This document shows, piece after piece, positions 1-8,294 of a stretch of DNA of 64,000 bases; position 1 is the stretch's first letter, and every line of letters starts with the position of its first letter. Both the position numbers and the translations under genes were made by a program. The DNA comes from Microvirga puerhi (lineage in GTDB: Bacteria; Pseudomonadota; Alphaproteobacteria; Rhizobiales; Beijerinckiaceae), in NCBI RefSeq assembly GCF_020089865.1, contig NZ_JAIRBM010000001.1, positions 248,001-312,000 on the forward strand. The letters are read 5' to 3'. The notes beneath the pieces were generated by a model. That model did no database searches. It worked only from the letters and a program-made list of their open reading frames with translations, and was not told where the DNA came from.

Positions 1-474
1 GTTGAACCATTGCGGCGAGTTCGGCGCCACCATCTGGTTGGCGAGCATGTAGCGCAGCTCGTCGAAGAAGGCCTGGGCATCTTCCTCGGACGAGAAATAG
101 CCGCCCTTCCAGCCCCAATAGGTCCAGCAGCCGGCGAGGCGGTCGAAGACCTGCTTGGAGGAAATCTCGGAGCCATAGCGGCTCTCCTCGGGCAGCCCGG
201 CCAGAGCCGCCTCGTCGGGCACGGAGCGCCACAGCCAGGACGGAACGTCGTTCTCCTCGACGCGCTTCAGGCGCGCGGGCACGCCGGCCTTGCGGAAATA
301 CTTCTGCGCCAGGACGTCGGACGCCACCTGGCTCCAGGTCTCCGGCACTTCGATATTGTCGAGCTTGAACACGACCGAGCCGTCCGGATTGCGGATCTCG
401 CTCGTGGCGAGCCGGAAGGCGAGGGAGGAATAAGGTGACTGCCCAGTTGTCGTATAACGCCGCTCGATCCGCAT
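1..474 (-). CDS. nrdJ: Adenosylcobalamin-dependent ribonucleotide reductase, N-terminal part (cut by window edge)
   Basis: The first 158 codons of a class II (B12-dependent) ribonucleoside-diphosphate reductase, which makes deoxyribonucleotides without needing oxygen. The protein starts MRIERRYTTTGQSPYSSL and reaches the SPQWFN segment typical of the N-terminal part of these roughly 1200-residue enzymes; the catalytic barrel lies outside the window. The ATG is at 472-474 on the minus strand and the frame is open to base 1. Upstream (475-831) is a long non-coding leader with hairpins and an NrdR-box-like palindrome. Family assignment is by recognition of the N-terminus only. Confidence 0.85.
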   Translation of the reverse strand, partial: MRIERRYTTTGQSPYSSLAFRLATSEIRNPDGSVVFKLDNIEVPETWSQVASDVLAQKYFRKAGVPARLKRVEENDVPSWLWRSVPDEAALAGLPEESRYGSEISSKQVFDRLAGCWTYWGWKGGYFSSEEDAQAFFDELRYMLANQMVAPNSPQWFN

Positions 475-784
475 CGGTCTGATCCTTCGGTTCGGAGACA
501 AAAAGCCTCCGGGCTGCGTAACTTGTCCGCAGCAATTGCCCCACGAAAATTTTTTGACGCCCCCACGGTCCGCTTTGTCGAACCGCCACGCAGCACGCCC
601 GAGCCACGCCTCCTTCGGACACCACAGGCCACGCGGCAAACGATTCGCCACGCGGCTCTGACGCTGACTCTTGGGAGATTCCAACCCCTCTTTTCAGGGG
701 GGCTGCCGGTCTCAGATCGGCACTCCGGCAAGCTAGTCATCTTGATAGCCCTGCGTCAAGAACTTGTAGCGACGGCCGTTGTTC
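475..784. other. Non-coding nrdJ leader region
   Basis: I see no credible gene here. On the minus strand the leader contains a TGCCG/CGGCA hairpin, a CCCCT-gaaaag-AGGGG hairpin and two copies of GCCGCGTGGC nine bases apart. I looked for a cobalamin riboswitch B12 box and did not find one I could defend. The remaining stretch to 1202 is also without a recognisable gene and becomes AT-rich at 1130-1175, just before the protease gene. Confidence 0.4.
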
Positions 785-800
785 CAACTACATATAGTGG
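785..800 (-). promoter_or_regulatory. Candidate NrdR box upstream of nrdJ
   Basis: The 16-mer CAACTACATATAGTGG matches the NrdR-box consensus (acaCwAtATaTwGtgt) at all the strongly conserved positions. NrdR is the zinc/ATP-cone repressor of ribonucleotide reductase genes. NrdR boxes usually occur in pairs about three helical turns apart, and I see no convincing second copy. The site lies about 310 bp upstream of the nrdJ start. A possible promoter (TTGACG, then TAGCTT after 18 bases, minus strand) lies between box and gene. Confidence 0.4.
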
Positions 801-1202
801 GCAAATGTTAAAAATGTGGAAAAGTCACTAACCCTCGGAGAATCCTTTCAGAATCCCGGGGCTTCCATCTGAACAGGCAAACTTAGCCTCCTCAATTAGT
901 CGTCTACGAAGCCATCCGATCGGTGTGATGTTGCACCATTTGCTGTACCCTGGGGCGAGCAGGAATTTTGAGGCTCGGGAGGACGCGACGCAGCTCAAAC
1001 GCCGGTAAACCAAGGAAAGAACTCTCAAGGTCCCGAAAGCCGAATCGAAGGGCGCGAAAGTCGCCCGATGCGAATCGGCAACCGAGCTCCACGAATCGCA
1101 GGGTAGGGATGACCCCGCAGATTAATTTCCCAGCAAGACTAGTTGCGAATGAATTTATGAAATAAAATAACATTTTATCAAGTGAGTCGTCGAGGAAACG
1201 CC

Positions 1203-2903
1203 GTGTCTATTCCAGTGCAGAACAACACCTATGCCCTCCTGTCGGGCCATTACTGGTCCTCCTCTGTTCTCGGCTACTTCTTCGCCGATTCCACGAACGA
1301 TTATCGGTACACCGATTCCTTCATGGACGGCTTTCAGCCCGTGGGAGGGGAGGTTCAGCAAGCGGTCCGCAATATCCTTCAGGGGCCCACGTCCCTTCAG
1401 TCCTCCGGCGACTACATGACACTAACCTCAGCCAGTGCTGTCGCAAATCTCACATTCTATTCGACGGGAAATAGCCTCTCCGACATTGCGATCGGGCAGT
1501 CGTCGTTGCTGGAAAGGCCGATGGCCTATTATCCGGATCCGACCTGGTCCGATGTGCGTGCCGGAGACGTTTGGCTAAGCGGTGATATCATTAGCGCACA
1601 ACTCGGAAGTTTCGGATATCACTCTACTCTGCATGAGCTGGGGCATGCGCTCGGATTAAAGCACGGTCACGAGCAGGGCGACACGCATAACCCCTTCGTC
1701 CTGAGTGCCGATCGCGACTCGATCGAATTCTCGGTCATGACCTATCACACCTATATTGGCGATATGAAGGAAGGTTTCGGCGATGCGGTCGGACCACAAA
1801 CCTTCATGATGTACGACATCGCGGCACTTCAATATCTCTACGGGGCCAATTTCAATACGAACAACACGGACACCGTCTACAAGTGGACGCCGGAAAGGCA
1901 GACTTTTGTCAACGGTGTGGAGGTCGGCTACGACTATCATATCTTCGAGACGATCTGGGACGGCGGTGGCATCGACACCTACGATTTCAGCAGCTTTGAT
2001 CAGGACATGACGATTGATCTTAATCCTGGAGCGTGGTCCGTCGTTTCCACGAGCCAGCTCGCGCCACTTGGTGACGGTCATCTAGCACGTGGCAACGTTT
2101 TCAACGCTCTGCAGTATAACGGTGATCCGCGTTCTCTGATCGAGAATGCCATCGGCGCCATTGGCAACGACAAGATATCAGGCAACGTGGCCGACAATCG
2201 GCTGGACGGTTCTTATGGCAACGACACGCTTTTTGGCGGCGATGGCAACGACAGCCTCAACGGCGGTGACGGCAACGACTCGCTAATCGGCGGGAGCGGC
2301 AACGATGCGATCTATGGTGGAGCCGGCGACGACATCGTCTATGGCGGCGCGGGTGCGGACAGTCTTAACGGTGGTGCTGGCCGCAACACTCTGAGTTATT
2401 TGGATGCGCAGGGTGGTGTGACGGTGAAGCTGTGGGCGAACAGCGTCTCGGGTGATATCGCGCAAGGCGACGTCATCTCCGGCTTCGAGAACGTCAGCGG
2501 CGGCGCCGGCGGCGATTGGCTCGAAGGCGATGCCAACGACAACATCCTCGATGGCGGTGCCGGTGGTGACCTGTTGCTCGGCCTTGGCGGCAACGACCTG
2601 CTGTTCGGCCGAGAGGGTAACGACACGCTGATCGCCGATTGGGGCACCGATATCCTGGAAGGCGGCTCGGGGTCGGATCTGTTTGCGATCTGGGCGACGA
2701 CGCAACATGCTGTCCTCAACGACTTCAAGCACGGGGAAGATCACATCCAGCTCTCGACGAACCTGTTTGCCGGCTTTGCAGCCTTGAGGGCAGCGGCGGT
2801 GCAGCAAGGCGACGATGTGCTGATCAGCCGGACCGGCTTGGACATCCTCCTTAAGCACGTCCAGCTCTCCACCCTCACGGCTTCCGACTTCCAGTTCGTG
2901 TAG
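1203..2903 (+). CDS. Secreted M10 (serralysin-type) zinc metalloprotease with RTX repeats
   Basis: A 566-residue extracellular protease. It has the serralysin zinc motif HELGHALGLKH (H144, H148, H154; catalytic E145) and the Met-turn SVMTY with the fifth-ligand tyrosine Y181. Glycine/aspartate-rich RTX nonapeptides (GGxGxDxLx) start near residue 320 and bind calcium outside the cell. There is no N-terminal signal peptide. The C-terminus ends DFQFV, an acidic-hydrophobic tail like type I secretion signals, so export by an ABC/MFP/TolC system is inferred; no such genes are in the window. I chose GTG 1203 because AGGA lies 7 bases upstream; an in-frame GTG at 1182 gives 7 more residues. The last 172 residues nearly match those of the genes at 28999 and 31392. 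Confidence 0.85.
   Translation: MSIPVQNNTYALLSGHYWSSSVLGYFFADSTNDYRYTDSFMDGFQPVGGEVQQAVRNILQGPTSLQSSGDYMTLTSASAVANLTFYSTGNSLSDIAIGQSSLLERPMAYYPDPTWSDVRAGDVWLSGDIISAQLGSFGYHSTLHELGHALGLKHGHEQGDTHNPFVLSADRDSIEFSVMTYHTYIGDMKEGFGDAVGPQTFMMYDIAALQYLYGANFNTNNTDTVYKWTPERQTFVNGVEVGYDYHIFETIWDGGGIDTYDFSSFDQDMTIDLNPGAWSVVSTSQLAPLGDGHLARGNVFNALQYNGDPRSLIENAIGAIGNDKISGNVADNRLDGSYGNDTLFGGDGNDSLNGGDGNDSLIGGSGNDAIYGGAGDDIVYGGAGADSLNGGAGRNTLSYLDAQGGVTVKLWANSVSGDIAQGDVISGFENVSGGAGGDWLEGDANDNILDGGAGGDLLLGLGGNDLLFGREGNDTLIADWGTDILEGGSGSDLFAIWATTQHAVLNDFKHGEDHIQLSTNLFAGFAALRAAAVQQGDDVLISRTGLDILLKHVQLSTLTASDFQFV
2385..2903 (+). repeat. Shared 519-bp C-terminal module, copy 1
   Basis: This encodes the last 172 residues of the protease at 1203. 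The copies at 30484-31002 and 32550-33068 have exactly the same length with no gaps. Against copy 3 I count about 23 residue differences in 172 by eye. The similarity continues a short way upstream into the RTX repeats. Confidence 0.85.
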
Positions 2904-2934
2904 GCCATAAACGAATTGCCGGCTGTAATCACAG

Positions 2935-2962
2935 GAGCCGAGGTCCTCCAGGGCCTCGGCTC
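2935..2962 (+). terminator. Hairpin after the first protease gene
   Basis: GAGCCGAGG pairs with CCTCGGCTC across a 10-base loop, 32 bases past the stop codon. No T-run follows, so it may be a weak or Rho-assisted terminator or an mRNA-stabilising hairpin. Confidence 0.35.
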
Positions 2963-3211
2963 GATGCGGTTGGGCGAACACGTGGGCTCAGCCAGCATGA
3001 AGCTCGGGAGCTTGGGCTTTTCCCGGTAAAGATTGGACCTGTCCGTTTCCGCTCGTCCGCTGCAACCAATGAGAGGGCGGATCTCATTAGGTCATCTCTT
3101 GCGTGCATTTAGGAATAATGTAACAGAATCGCCGTGGGGCGCTCGCGGAGCTACAAAGTTACCGCAAAGGGGGGGGCGATCTCCATTCGTCAAGCAGAAT
3201 AGGAGATAGAA

Positions 3212-5845
3212 ATGGCGGTCAATCTCGAATGGGAATTGGAAATGCTGGAGGCCATGGTCCTGGGAGGGGCCTTGCCGTCGGACGTTCTCTCAATCGGATT
3301 TGTGGGGGTCGATTCGAGCAGCATTGGCTCGGGAGGCGGCGGCTCTGCCGGCAGCGGTGACGATGAGGAATTGACCGATGAGGAGTTCCACCAACTTTTT
3401 ACCGTTACGACCACAAACCTGTGGGCGAGCATTTACAGCATGCTCGACGCAATGATGGTTCCAGAGCTCCCCGAGGGGCAGTGGGATCCAAGCCCTGATG
3501 GAAGCGTCGTCGATTTCATCCCTGAGGGTATTATCGCCGAAGATGGGACCGAACTCCTCATCTTCCCCAACGGGGAGAGCTACCTCATTTATCCGGACGG
3601 CACTAGGTACTTCCTTAGATACGATGGCACTCTCTGGAGGCCATTGTTCGACGGAAATAACAATCCCATTCCTGGACAATTTGAGCAGGTCTTGCCGGAG
3701 CCTTTACCTTGGTACCTGACACCGGAAGGCGCCCCTCGGTTATCGAATGACGGCCTTCCTGCACCTCTGGATCCTGTACCGCCGGTCATCACGCCTAATC
3801 ATGACATCATCAGGATCAAGATCGAGACTGAGGCCGGCTCTCTGACCATCGTCGTACCGTGGCTGGTGCTCGGAACATCGGGCAATGACGTCCTGACGGG
3901 AAGCGGCATCCTCAATGGCGGTTCTGGGGACGATGTTCTGAAGGGCGGTTCTGGTGCGGACGTTCTGATCGGTGGCGCCGGGTTCGACATTGCATCGTAT
4001 GAGAATGCAGCCTCTGGCGTGTCGGCGGAGCTCGCGTTCAGCGGCAGCGACGATGGCGATAGCTTCGACAGCATCGAAGGCTTGAGCGGTTCGGCCTATG
4101 CGGATCATCTGATCGGCGATGCCGGCCACAACATCCTGATCGGGAATGGTGGCAACGACAGCATCGAAGGCTGGGCTGGCAATGACAGCCTGCAAGGCGG
4201 GGCTGGCAACGATTGGGTCGTCGGCGACGAAGGCAACGATCATGTCGAAGGCGGCGACGGCAACGATGTGGTCCGCGGCGATGACGGCGACGATTTCGTT
4301 CAGGGCGATGCCGGCGACGATTACGTCTGGGGCGGATCGGGCGCCGACACGCTCTCAGGGGGCGCCGGCAATGATGTCGTGGGTGGCGATGACGGCAACG
4401 ATGTGCTGAATGGGGACGACGGCGACGATCAGCTTCTGGGCGGGGCGGGCGACGATCTGCTCCAAGGTGGCGCCGGCAACGATCAGCTTGCGGGCGGCGA
4501 CGGCAATGATGTGCTCGCTGGTGGCGCAGGCGACGATACGCTTTCGGGTGGGCTTGGCGTGAACAGCCTGGATGGTGGCGATGGCAACGATCTGTTCCAG
4601 GGCGGGGCCGGCACGGACGCTTTCCACGGCGGGGCAGGCAGTGATCTGATCTCCTACGAGAGCGCGGCAGCCGGGATCGTCGCGAGCCTGGCGAGCGGCG
4701 GCACCGGCGGCGATGCAACCGGCGACACCTATGACGGCATCGAGGGCCTGCACGGTTCGCACTTCGCGGATCAGCTCACCGGCGACATCTATGCCAATAC
4801 CCTGATCGGCGATCTCGGAGCCGACACCTTGTCGGGCGGTGACGGCAACGATCAGCTCATCGGCGGGGCAGGCGACGATCTTCTGATCGGCGGTACAGGG
4901 GCCGATACGGTCGATGGTGGCGACGGCTTCGACATCGCCTCCTTTGCAGAAGAAGGCTCCTCGATCAGTGGGGTGATCGTCAATCTGGCAACCGGTACGG
5001 CCTGGGGCGACACGTTCGTGAGCATTGAGGGGGTGATCGGCTCGATCGGTGCCGACCAACTCACCGGTGACGAGGCGAACAACTTCTTGGCGGGCGGTGA
5101 CGGCAAGGATTATCTGGCTGGTAATGGCGGGGCCGACACCTTGCAGGGTGGCGCTGGCGACGACCGGCTCGACGGTGGCGCGGGAGTGGATGCGTTCGAT
5201 GGTGGCGCCGGGATCGATACGGTGCTGTATTCAAGCGCCAAGAGCGCTGTAGTGGCGAGTTTGGCGTCGCCTTACATGAACACCGGTGACGCGGCCGGCG
5301 ACAGCTATACAGGGATCGAGAATCTGACGGGCTCGTCCTATGCCGACCAGCTCAGCGGCGACAACGGTGCCAATGTGCTCGACGGTGCGGGTGGCAACGA
5401 CCTTCTGTCGGGTGGCAACGGAGCGGACACGCTCATGGGTGGGTCCGGCTACGGAGCCGACACGCTCTCTGGCGGAGCGGGCAGCGATATGCTGACCGGT
5501 GGTCTCGGGGCGGACGTGTTCGTGTTCAGCGCAGCACTGAGCGCTGCGAGCAATGTGGACCTGATCCAGGACTTCGAGGTGGGAGTAGACAGGATCCAGC
5601 TGTCGGGCTCGATCTTCAAGGGGCTGGCGACCGGAACTCTGACTGCGGCGGCGTTCAAGCTCGGGAGTGTAGCCACGAGCGTCGATCAGCGTATCCTGTA
5701 CAACAAGACGACGGGCGAGCTTTACTATGATGCGGACGGCTCGGGAGCGACGGCGGCGATCAAGTTTGCCACTGTGACGGCCGGTACTGCGCTGAGCGCC
5801 GACGCCTTCCAGGTGCTTGCCGCTGGCGCCGGCATCGGCCTGTAA
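3212..5845 (+). CDS. Large RTX calcium-binding protein with non-RTX head
   Basis: An 877-residue acidic protein. Residues 1-220 form a non-repetitive head: a short helical start (MAVNLEWELEMLEAM), a Gly/Ser linker, and a segment rich in 'PDG' and 'YPDGT' turns ending in a proline-rich stretch. About residues 223-790 are RTX nonapeptides interrupted by recurring SYE/LA...GD..IEG spacer units, typical of large secreted Ca-binding proteins. The C-terminus carries a serralysin-like end domain (DVFVFSAAL, FEVGVDRIQL) but not the DFQFV module of the other three RTX proteins here. There is no signal peptide, so type I secretion is inferred. The ribosome-binding site AGGAG lies 8 bases before the ATG. 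It follows the protease gene in the same direction with its own 300-bp upstream region. The function is unknown; surface/adhesin, matrix or protease partner are all possible. Confidence 0.75.
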   Translation: MAVNLEWELEMLEAMVLGGALPSDVLSIGFVGVDSSSIGSGGGGSAGSGDDEELTDEEFHQLFTVTTTNLWASIYSMLDAMMVPELPEGQWDPSPDGSVVDFIPEGIIAEDGTELLIFPNGESYLIYPDGTRYFLRYDGTLWRPLFDGNNNPIPGQFEQVLPEPLPWYLTPEGAPRLSNDGLPAPLDPVPPVITPNHDIIRIKIETEAGSLTIVVPWLVLGTSGNDVLTGSGILNGGSGDDVLKGGSGADVLIGGAGFDIASYENAASGVSAELAFSGSDDGDSFDSIEGLSGSAYADHLIGDAGHNILIGNGGNDSIEGWAGNDSLQGGAGNDWVVGDEGNDHVEGGDGNDVVRGDDGDDFVQGDAGDDYVWGGSGADTLSGGAGNDVVGGDDGNDVLNGDDGDDQLLGGAGDDLLQGGAGNDQLAGGDGNDVLAGGAGDDTLSGGLGVNSLDGGDGNDLFQGGAGTDAFHGGAGSDLISYESAAAGIVASLASGGTGGDATGDTYDGIEGLHGSHFADQLTGDIYANTLIGDLGADTLSGGDGNDQLIGGAGDDLLIGGTGADTVDGGDGFDIASFAEEGSSISGVIVNLATGTAWGDTFVSIEGVIGSIGADQLTGDEANNFLAGGDGKDYLAGNGGADTLQGGAGDDRLDGGAGVDAFDGGAGIDTVLYSSAKSAVVASLASPYMNTGDAAGDSYTGIENLTGSSYADQLSGDNGANVLDGAGGNDLLSGGNGADTLMGGSGYGADTLSGGAGSDMLTGGLGADVFVFSAALSAASNVDLIQDFEVGVDRIQLSGSIFKGLATGTLTAAAFKLGSVATSVDQRILYNKTTGELYYDADGSGATAAIKFATVTAGTALSADAFQVLAAGAGIGL

Positions 5846-5896
5846 GTCATCCGCTGTCACCGCATGAAGTCTTGAAGCCCAACAGCATGCAAAATG

Positions 5897-5922
5897 AAGG
5901 CGCAGCTCATGCTGCGCCTTTA
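5897..5922 (+). terminator. Rho-independent terminator after the RTX gene
   Basis: AGGCGCAGC-tcat-GCTGCGCCT followed by TTTAT, 50 bases beyond the stop codon of the 877-residue RTX protein. The rest of 5923-6203 holds no gene I can support. Confidence 0.75.
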
Positions 5923-6203
5923 TCGTCAGTCAGGGACTCCCGTTCGTTGGGCGGCCGCATCGCTCTGGCCCGAGAGCGCGGCACAGAGACAAAAGATCGC
6001 CGAATGCGGCGTTTTCGGTCCATTTAATCCTGCGAGATTGGCCTCAGCGCCTTAGGTACGTCCAGACAAGCCGAAACAATGGGAGAGGGCATTGCGAGGA
6101 TGTATCCCCCCTTTCAAGCCTCCGGACCCATTAAGGTTTTCCTGGACTTCTCTAAACTCCGACGCCATATTCCGCGCAAATTCACCGACCCCTGGCTACA
6201 GCG

Positions 6204-6617
6204 ATGAAACAGTTTTGGATTCAATTCTTTACCTGGTGGAACGGGACGACCCTCGGGACCCGGTTCCACACGTGGCGCTTTGGCCAGTTCGTGGGAGAGG
6301 ATGAATTCGGCAACAAGTACTACCGCTATACCCAGCCGCAGCCGATCGACTCGAATGTGGGCGCGGAACGCCGGTGGGTCGTCTATAACGGTGATGCTGA
6401 TGCGTCTCGCGTGCCTCCCGGCTGGCGCGCTTGGCTGTGCCATAATGGCGATATCGCTCCGAGCGAAGAAACCTATACGCCGCGCGAATGGGAAAAGCCG
6501 TTTGTTCCGAACATGACCGGTACCGCGATGGCCTATCGTCCGCGCGGCTCGATGCTGTCGACCGGCAAGCGTCCATCCGCCACAGGTGACTATGTTCCCT
6601 GGACACCTGGAGAGTAG
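6204..6617 (+). CDS. NDUFA12-family complex I accessory subunit
   Basis: A 137-residue homologue of mitochondrial complex I accessory subunit NDUFA12 (B17.2), one of the few supernumerary subunits already present in alphaproteobacterial complex I. Family features visible are the N-terminal GTxFHTWRFG-like segment, the 'DEFGNKYYR' motif, the 'RRWVVYNG' motif and the C-terminal 'GDYVPWTPGE' tail. It is expected to bind the peripheral arm of NADH:ubiquinone oxidoreductase at the inner membrane. It lies 55 kb from the nuo operon at 61050, as commonly seen for this gene. The ATG has only a weak ribosome-binding site. Confidence 0.9.
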   Translation: MKQFWIQFFTWWNGTTLGTRFHTWRFGQFVGEDEFGNKYYRYTQPQPIDSNVGAERRWVVYNGDADASRVPPGWRAWLCHNGDIAPSEETYTPREWEKPFVPNMTGTAMAYRPRGSMLSTGKRPSATGDYVPWTPGE

Positions 6618-6641
6618 GGAGCGGAGTGCTTCCGCACGAAC

Positions 6642-6875
6642 ATGCTGAACAGCAAGAGCCCCAAAGCCTGTGTCGAATGTGGCCTGCCGTTCGGGCATCC
6701 CGATTTTGCCTATCATGCCGGACAGGTGCAGAAGGGGCCAGCCTACTGGTCCGATCAGGGAATCCTGTGCTCCCACGCCTGTTCAACAGCCCACTTCGTT
6801 CGGCGCGAGGCGCAGGGCAAGCCCATGACCGAACCGGCACCGAATCCCTTCCGAAAGCGCTCGATCTTCGATTGA
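6642..6875 (+). CDS. Small hypothetical protein with CxxC/CxxxC metal-binding pattern
   Basis: A 77-residue protein with C-x2-C near the start (ACVECGLPF) and C-x3-C in the middle (LCSHACS), a pattern that could bind one zinc ion. I do not recognise the family. It lies 24 bases after the NDUFA12 gene in the same direction and could be cotranscribed with it. The upstream GGAG is rather far from the ATG, so the start is less certain. The tail is proline- and arginine-rich. Confidence 0.55.
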   Translation: MLNSKSPKACVECGLPFGHPDFAYHAGQVQKGPAYWSDQGILCSHACSTAHFVRREAQGKPMTEPAPNPFRKRSIFD

Positions 6876-6883
6876 GGCCTCTC

Positions 6884-7561
6884 TCAGCCTTTGACGGGCG
6901 GGTGGAAAAAGGACTGGCGTCGCAAGGGCGCATCCTTGAACAGGCCGAAGGCCTGGATCACGTGCCCTTGCGGCACTTCTAGATCGCGGGCAACGCCTGT
7001 TCCCTTTAGAACGCCGCCCCGTGAATCTGGGTCTGGATCACGATAGGTGCCCCCATCGCCAAGACGGCAGTTCTGGCAGCGGATCGGGCCGAGAATCTGG
7101 CTACCCCCTCCTATCTGGTTCGATGATGTGAGAGATCCGCCTCCAAGCAGGCGGGCGCCAGCTCCGATTTCTATGGCTTCGCCATTTCCGGCCTTCATCG
7201 TGAAGCCGCCTTCTTCACCGACTTCCACGTTCGGTCCGATGGTGATGAGGCCGCCGTAGGCGACAATCCTTGTCCCTGGGAAAAGGGACGTGCCTGCCCC
7301 GACCAGAAGATCTCCTCGCCCCAGACGCTGCAAGACCACGCCCGGCCAGAGAACGATGCCTTCTTTCAGGACGATCCCAGGAGAGATCAGGACCGTTTCC
7401 GGCGCAGGAATGATGATCCCGCCATCTGCCAGAGCGATGGTTTCAGTCACACTGAGAAAGCCCAGGTTTCGGCGGGCGGCGTCACTGCCGGTAAGGGAGA
7501 TGTTCATGTTCATTTGGGGTCGTGGGACGAGATGAACTGAATTATGCGCGGTTGGGGGCAA
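6884..7561 (-). CDS. Left-handed beta-helix (hexapeptide-repeat-like) protein of unknown function
   Basis: Up to 225 residues. From about residue 45 it shows repeated short hydrophobic-glycine turns (for example 'ISPGIVLKEGIVLWPGVVL' and 'IGPNVEVGEEGGF') spaced like the hexapeptide repeats of left-handed beta-helix proteins, the fold of the acetyltransferase half of GlmU. The catalytic features of a known acetyltransferase are not evident, so I do not assign activity. The C-terminus ends in a short Phe-rich tail. The longest frame starts with TTG at 7561 with AGGA close upstream; ATG at 7515 (MNMNISLTG) is an alternative without a clear ribosome-binding site. It converges on the small gene at 6642 (8-base gap). 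Confidence 0.55.
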   Translation of the reverse strand: MPPTAHNSVHLVPRPQMNMNISLTGSDAARRNLGFLSVTETIALADGGIIIPAPETVLISPGIVLKEGIVLWPGVVLQRLGRGDLLVGAGTSLFPGTRIVAYGGLITIGPNVEVGEEGGFTMKAGNGEAIEIGAGARLLGGGSLTSSNQIGGGSQILGPIRCQNCRLGDGGTYRDPDPDSRGGVLKGTGVARDLEVPQGHVIQAFGLFKDAPLRRQSFFHPPVKG

Positions 7562-7666
7562 TCTTCCTAGCCTTGCCCTTTTTCCAACACCGTTGCCGTG
7601 TTAACGCGTGACAACGACGCGAGGGGTGGCCGTGCGGCCGCCCGACAAAGGGCGTGGGCGCATACG

Positions 7667-8284
7667 ATGAATTTCGGTTGGATGCGGGCAGCTCTGCTGC
7701 CTGCGATGGTAATGGGCGGCATGAATGCTGCCCATGCGGACAGAATCAAGAACCCGACAGGGGTCTTCTCCGGGCTCGACAAGATTACGGGCCGGATCGT
7801 GTCCTTCGAGGTCGGAATCGGAGAAACGGTTCAGTTCGGATCGCTCCAGATGAAGGCCGACGTCTGCTTCACGAAGCCGCCAACGGAAAACCCCAACACC
7901 ACGTCCTTCGTCGAAGTCAGCGAGACGGGGACGGACGGTAAACCGCATCGCGTGTTCTCAGGCTGGATGTTTGCGGGAAGTCCCGGTCTTCATGGCGTCG
8001 AGCACCCGGTCTACGACATCTGGCTTGTCGACTGCAAAGGCGGCACGGAAGTGATCCCTGAGCCGAAGGACGTGGCCGAGGAGCCGCCGCCCCTCGAGCC
8101 GGATCCACGACGTCCGACCGAGGCTTCACGCCAGGGCGACATCATGACGTCGCCGCTTGCCCCGGCTCAGGCTGCGCCCCCACCACCTCCCGTGGAGGCC
8201 GCGCCTCTGCCACGCCAGCAGCCTGTTCGTCGTGCGCCGGTAGCTCCGCCGATGCTCGGCAACGATCGCTCGAACGACCGCTAG
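7667..8284 (+). CDS. DUF2155 domain exported protein
   Basis: A 205-residue exported protein. The start MNFGWMRAALLPAMVM... forms a signal peptide ending near AHA (residues 22-24). The DUF2155 domain follows (DRIKNPTGVFSGLDKITGR... VDCKGGTE), and then a proline-rich low-complexity tail. DUF2155 proteins are conserved in alphaproteobacteria beside aat/accBC and have no established biochemical role; periplasmic location is inferred from the signal peptide. A longer in-frame start at 7598 exists but would bury the signal peptide. It converges on aat with an 11-base gap. Confidence 0.8.
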   Translation: MNFGWMRAALLPAMVMGGMNAAHADRIKNPTGVFSGLDKITGRIVSFEVGIGETVQFGSLQMKADVCFTKPPTENPNTTSFVEVSETGTDGKPHRVFSGWMFAGSPGLHGVEHPVYDIWLVDCKGGTEVIPEPKDVAEEPPPLEPDPRRPTEASRQGDIMTSPLAPAQAAPPPPPVEAAPLPRQQPVRRAPVAPPMLGNDRSNDR

Positions 8285-8294
8285 AGGCGTCCCG

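Noticed and set aside
828..1173. Two overlapping minus-strand frames (66 and 89 codons) before the first protease gene
   Set aside because: They overlap each other, and neither has a recognisable family or supporting start signals.
2383..5845. Regular GGxGxD repeats considered as a tandem DNA repeat or CRISPR-like array
   Set aside because: They are coding RTX nonapeptides with codon-level variation and no conserved repeat/spacer structure.
6092..6304. 70-codon plus-strand frame before the NDUFA12 gene
   Set aside because: It overlaps the start of the well-supported NDUFA12 gene in another frame and has no recognisable protein.
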